A DNA stretch of 8,203 bases, from the NCBI GenBank assembly GCA_015661555.1, contig DQVW01000109.1:1-8203 (forward strand). The letters are read 5' to 3'. The position numbers were made by a program, and so were the translations under genes. Of the stretch, positions 5,805-8,203 are shown piece by piece (within the stretch, counting starts at the first letter, position 1; each line of letters opens with the position of its first letter). A model generated the notes under the pieces. That model was not told where the DNA came from, made no database searches, and saw nothing but the letters and a program-made list of their open reading frames with translations. Source of the stretch: Methanothermococcus okinawensis. Its GTDB lineage: Archaea; AGJL01; Methanococci; Methanococcales; Methanococcaceae.

Positions 5805-6533
5805 ATGGAGATCGATGTAAAGGAGATAATTAAAAAGGGACCTATCTACAGCGGTAAGGCTAAGTCCATATACGAGATAGATGAAGACAGGGTACTTATC
5901 GAGTTTAGAGATGATATAACTGCGGGAGATGGAAAAAAGAGAGATGTAAAGAGGGGAAAGGGACACCTTAACGCCCTGATATCCTCAAGGTTGTTTGAGG
6001 TTCTGGAGGAGAACGGCATACCTACCCACTACCTGGGATACATAGAGCCTGTATACATGGTTGCCAAGAGGGTGGACATTATACCCATAGAGGTGATAGT
6101 GAGGAACATTGCAGCGGGAAGTCTATGTAAGAGGTATCCCTTCAAAGAGGGGGAAATACTAAAGAGGCCTATTGTACAGTTCGACTACAAGAGTGACGAG
6201 TATGGAGATCCTATGTTAAACGAGGACATTGCCATTGCCCTAGGTTTAGCTACAGAGGAGGAGTTGAAGAAGATGAGGGAGTTGGCTCTGAGGGTAAACG
6301 ACGTACTTAGGAGATTCTTCGATGAGAGGGGGATAGTACTTGTAGACTTTAAGATAGAGATAGGGAGAACAAAGGATGGGGAACTTGTAGTTGCCGACGA
6401 GATAAGTCCAGATACCATGAGGCTCTGGGATAAGGAGACCATGGATATCTTGGATAAGGATGTCTTCAGGAAGGATCTGGGGGATGTTGTAAGTAAGTAC
6501 GAGATTGTGGCAAGGAGAATAGGCTGTTTATAA
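5805..6533 (+). CDS. purC: SAICAR synthetase (phosphoribosylaminoimidazole-succinocarboxamide synthase)
   Basis: PurC joins aspartate to CAIR using ATP, the eighth step of inosine monophosphate synthesis, in the cytoplasm. The 242-residue protein has the length of single-domain PurC and shows its landmarks in order: IYSGKAKSIYE (14-24, the glycine-rich nucleotide loop), FRDDITAGDGKKRD (34-47), EVIVRNIAAGS (96-106), LVDFKIEIG (179-187) and DEISPDTMRLWD (198-209). The N-A-A-G-S form is that of the archaeal and Bacillus-type enzymes. An open frame extends upstream to 5619, but the perfect ribosome binding site and family N-terminus fix the start at 5805. purS follows after 18 bases, forming a small purine operon; no other purine gene is in the window. 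Confidence 0.96.
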   Translation: MEIDVKEIIKKGPIYSGKAKSIYEIDEDRVLIEFRDDITAGDGKKRDVKRGKGHLNALISSRLFEVLEENGIPTHYLGYIEPVYMVAKRVDIIPIEVIVRNIAAGSLCKRYPFKEGEILKRPIVQFDYKSDEYGDPMLNEDIAIALGLATEEELKKMRELALRVNDVLRRFFDERGIVLVDFKIEIGRTKDGELVVADEISPDTMRLWDKETMDILDKDVFRKDLGDVVSKYEIVARRIGCL

Positions 6534-6551
6534 AAAATAAGGGTAATTAGA

Positions 6552-6809
6552 ATGTACAGGGCTGTAGTAACTATTAGACTGAAAAAAGGTGTTTTAAATC
6601 CTGAGGGGAGGACCATCCTGAGGGCCTTGAACTTTCTAGGATACAGGGAGGTAAAGGACGTTGATACCTTCAAGTGCATAGAACTTCTTATAGAGGGTGG
6701 GGATAGGGAGAGGGTTAGAGAGAGGGTTGAGGAGATGTGTAAAAAACTACTTGCAAACCCAGTTATTCACGATTACGAGATTAAAATAGAGAAGATGGAA
6801 AAAGATTAA
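6552..6809 (+). CDS. purS: FGAM synthase subunit PurS
   Basis: This 85-residue protein matches the small subunit of the three-part formylglycinamidine ribonucleotide synthase. It begins YRAVVTIRLKKGVLNPEGRT, and continues with ALNFLGYREVKDVDTFKCIEL, then a helix and the final segment NPVIHDYEIKIEK, the standard PurS layout. PurS dimers bridge the glutaminase PurQ and the synthetase PurL to convert FGAR to FGAM. PurQ and PurL are not in this window and must be encoded elsewhere. The gene follows purC closely with only a weak AGGGT ribosome binding site, so it probably depends on transcription, and perhaps translation, from purC. Its stop TAA overlaps the stop of the convergent gene within TTAA. 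Confidence 0.93.
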   Translation: MYRAVVTIRLKKGVLNPEGRTILRALNFLGYREVKDVDTFKCIELLIEGGDRERVRERVEEMCKKLLANPVIHDYEIKIEKMEKD

Positions 6810-8203
6810 GTGTTTATTCCCTTCCAGAGGGTGAGGTAGGACTCCACTAGTTTAATAGCTGCATCTGTGAGGCCCTTCTTACCAAGTAATCCAACATTTC
6901 TCAGAATAACTAAACTCTTTTTTATCTCATCTACAGTTAGAGGTAGTAACTTGGCTAGGAGTATTATCTCGTTCTCCTTGTGAGCTCCAATCTCACTCTT
7001 CTCCCTCCATACTCTGTCAAAGTCCTCCTTGTTGTTGTATATTGCCAGAAGTATATTGAAGGTTGTTGGAGTTATTGCAAACTTTGTAGAGAGGAGTTCC
7101 TGTACCTTTGCCATCTCAACAGCCTTTTTAACCCCCTCCCCAAGCTCTGTTAAGATGATCATCTTGTTCTGCAACTCCCTTATGAGCCCCTTGGACTCTG
7201 CCTCATTTAGGGCCTTAATAATAACCTCCTCCTCACCACCAACATGCTCCTGTATCAACTTTACAAGGTCATCCCTGTGAATATACCTCTTTACAGGTAG
7301 GTTTATCAGGGCGGATATATCGTACTTAGTTAGATAAGGTTTCCTCTTAATAGATCTTGTGAACTTCAGTAGGAAACTACCCTTATCTGTAATACCCCTA
7401 TCTACCACATTCTCCTCCTTACCCTTTACCACCCACTCCGCAATAGGTGTGTCGTTGTGTTCTGGGTAGGTAATTGCCTTCATCCCATCTGTAGTTACTA
7501 CCCCAAGGTCCTTAACCTTCTCTCCAAACTCTGTCATCCAGTAGGTATCCTTGTTCTTTATAACCTCCCTCCTTATAAGTTCCTTGAACTCCAAGGTGTG
7601 GAGGATCTCTCCTAGATCCTCAATACCACTTCTCTTCCTTATCTCCTTGTATGTAGGGAGTACCTCTGGGTTGGTTTCATACTTCTCCTTGATGATCTCT
7701 ATAGTTTTTAAAACTGTGATCTCCTCCTCCAAGACGTAGATAGGTGTTATCTCTGTATAGGTCTTGCCTATCTCACTGTAGGTGGTTAACATGGACTGCC
7801 CCAACTCTGTAATCTCCCCCTCTTTACAGAAACCACTGTCCACCATCTCCTCACTGAACTCTCCTCTCTTCATGGCGTCGAAATCCTCCTTCCTCAGGAT
7901 CAAGGCCCTACTTAGTCTGGGGACCATGGAGGCTATCTTCAATACCTCCTTCAGTGCTACCGTAGTGGCGAAGGCCTTACCAGCCTCAGTTGTAGGAGAG
8001 ATACTAAGTAACCTCATGGCCTGAAGGGCATTTAGTATGTTGTCCCCCTGCTTCTTGGTATTCTTGTAGGTTACCAATTCATCGTAGAGGCCTATCTTTG
8101 GCATACCCCTTACAAAGTCCAGTATATCTGGGGTTAGATATACAACGGGATGGGACTCCCTGTAGATCTTAAGTATCTCCTTACCTACTTCAGTTAACCC
8201 CTG
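6806..8203 (-). CDS. Large protein of unknown function with repeated winged-helix-like units (N-terminus outside window; possibly DUF505)
   Basis: The frame is open to the window edge, giving 465 residues without a certain start. A Met codon at 8104 exists, but the 33 upstream codons read like the same protein (GLTEVGKEILKIYRESHPVVYL), and its only upstream G-rich stretch is one base from the ATG, so it is internal. I see no enzyme motif, signal peptide or membrane segment. What stands out is a recurring turn, Thr-Glu/Asp-x-Gly followed by a helix: TEVG (4), TEAG (72), TELG (132), TEFG (224), TDKG (272), TELG (352) and a weaker TDAA (446) in fragment numbering. Each is preceded by a short strand and a helical stretch such as EIRKRSGIEDLGEILHTLEFKELI (187-210). 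This is what the wing and final helix of archaeal winged-helix domains look like. The overall look recalls the uncharacterised DUF505 proteins of methanogens and some thermophilic bacteria, a recollection I hold only moderately. Confidence 0.75.
   Translation of the reverse strand, partial: QGLTEVGKEILKIYRESHPVVYLTPDILDFVRGMPKIGLYDELVTYKNTKKQGDNILNALQAMRLLSISPTTEAGKAFATTVALKEVLKIASMVPRLSRALILRKEDFDAMKRGEFSEEMVDSGFCKEGEITELGQSMLTTYSEIGKTYTEITPIYVLEEEITVLKTIEIIKEKYETNPEVLPTYKEIRKRSGIEDLGEILHTLEFKELIRREVIKNKDTYWMTEFGEKVKDLGVVTTDGMKAITYPEHNDTPIAEWVVKGKEENVVDRGITDKGSFLLKFTRSIKRKPYLTKYDISALINLPVKRYIHRDDLVKLIQEHVGGEEEVIIKALNEAESKGLIRELQNKMIILTELGEGVKKAVEMAKVQELLSTKFAITPTTFNILLAIYNNKEDFDRVWREKSEIGAHKENEIILLAKLLPLTVDEIKKSLVILRNVGLLGKKGLTDAAIKLVESYLTLWKGINT

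Noticed and set aside
6185..6679. 164-codon open frame on the minus strand across purC and purS
   Set aside because: It is the opposite-strand shadow of two well-recognised genes, with serine- and leucine-rich low-quality sequence and no ribosome binding site.
8102..8104. ATG at 8104 as the start of the rightmost gene
   Set aside because: The frame continues upstream to the edge with sequence of the same repeat character, and the G-rich stretch before the ATG is too close to act as a ribosome binding site.
1..8203. CRISPR arrays, insertion sequences, tRNA genes or transferred islands
   Set aside because: No spaced direct repeats, transposase frames, tRNA cloverleaf or shift in base or codon use was seen; the genes are typical of a methanogen core genome.

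Overview
The window looks like chromosome from a hyperthermophilic methanogen of the order Methanococcales. The protein evidence is an archaeal DnaG primase, an archaeal Hef helicase-nuclease, archaeal-type HMG-CoA reductase, the methanogen-only marker protein 15 and the UPF0058 and UPF0179 families. The signals agree: GGTGA or GGAGGTGA ribosome binding sites 4-5 bases before start codons, TATA boxes of the TTTATATA kind, and arginine written mostly as AGG/AGA. Genes are packed very tightly, no gene-free stretch exceeds about 150 bases, and I see no mobile element, CRISPR array or tRNA.

Layout. Positions 1-108 are the end of hmgA (isoprenoid lipid synthesis), followed 24 bases later by hef (133-2337, replication fork repair), both on the plus strand. 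Hef runs tail-to-tail into the methanogenesis marker 15 gene (minus, 2327-3562), overlapping it by 11 bases. The 142-base gap from 3563 to 3704 holds a plus-strand box C/D guide RNA with complete C, D', C' and D boxes, two 12-base guides and a closing stem; I consider this the main discovery of the window. Then come three minus-strand genes, read in the order dnaG (4524-5714), a UPF0058 gene (4151-4462) and a UPF0179 gene (3705-4142). A 90-base divergent promoter region separates dnaG from the purine genes purC (5805-6533) and purS (6552-6809) on the plus strand. The last gene (minus, 6806-8203) is a large protein of unknown function, cut by the window edge, built from repeated winged-helix-like units; it shares a TTAA with purS so that four bases provide both stop codons.

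How they fit together. Most genes are housekeeping: lipid precursors, fork repair, priming and RNA degradation (archaeal DnaG also belongs to the exosome), purine synthesis, and activation of methyl-coenzyme M reductase. The guide RNA adds rRNA 2'-O-methylation. One of its guides matches eight bases of the universally conserved decoding-site strand of 16S rRNA. The unexplained parts are the two UPF proteins downstream of dnaG and the repeat protein at the right edge.
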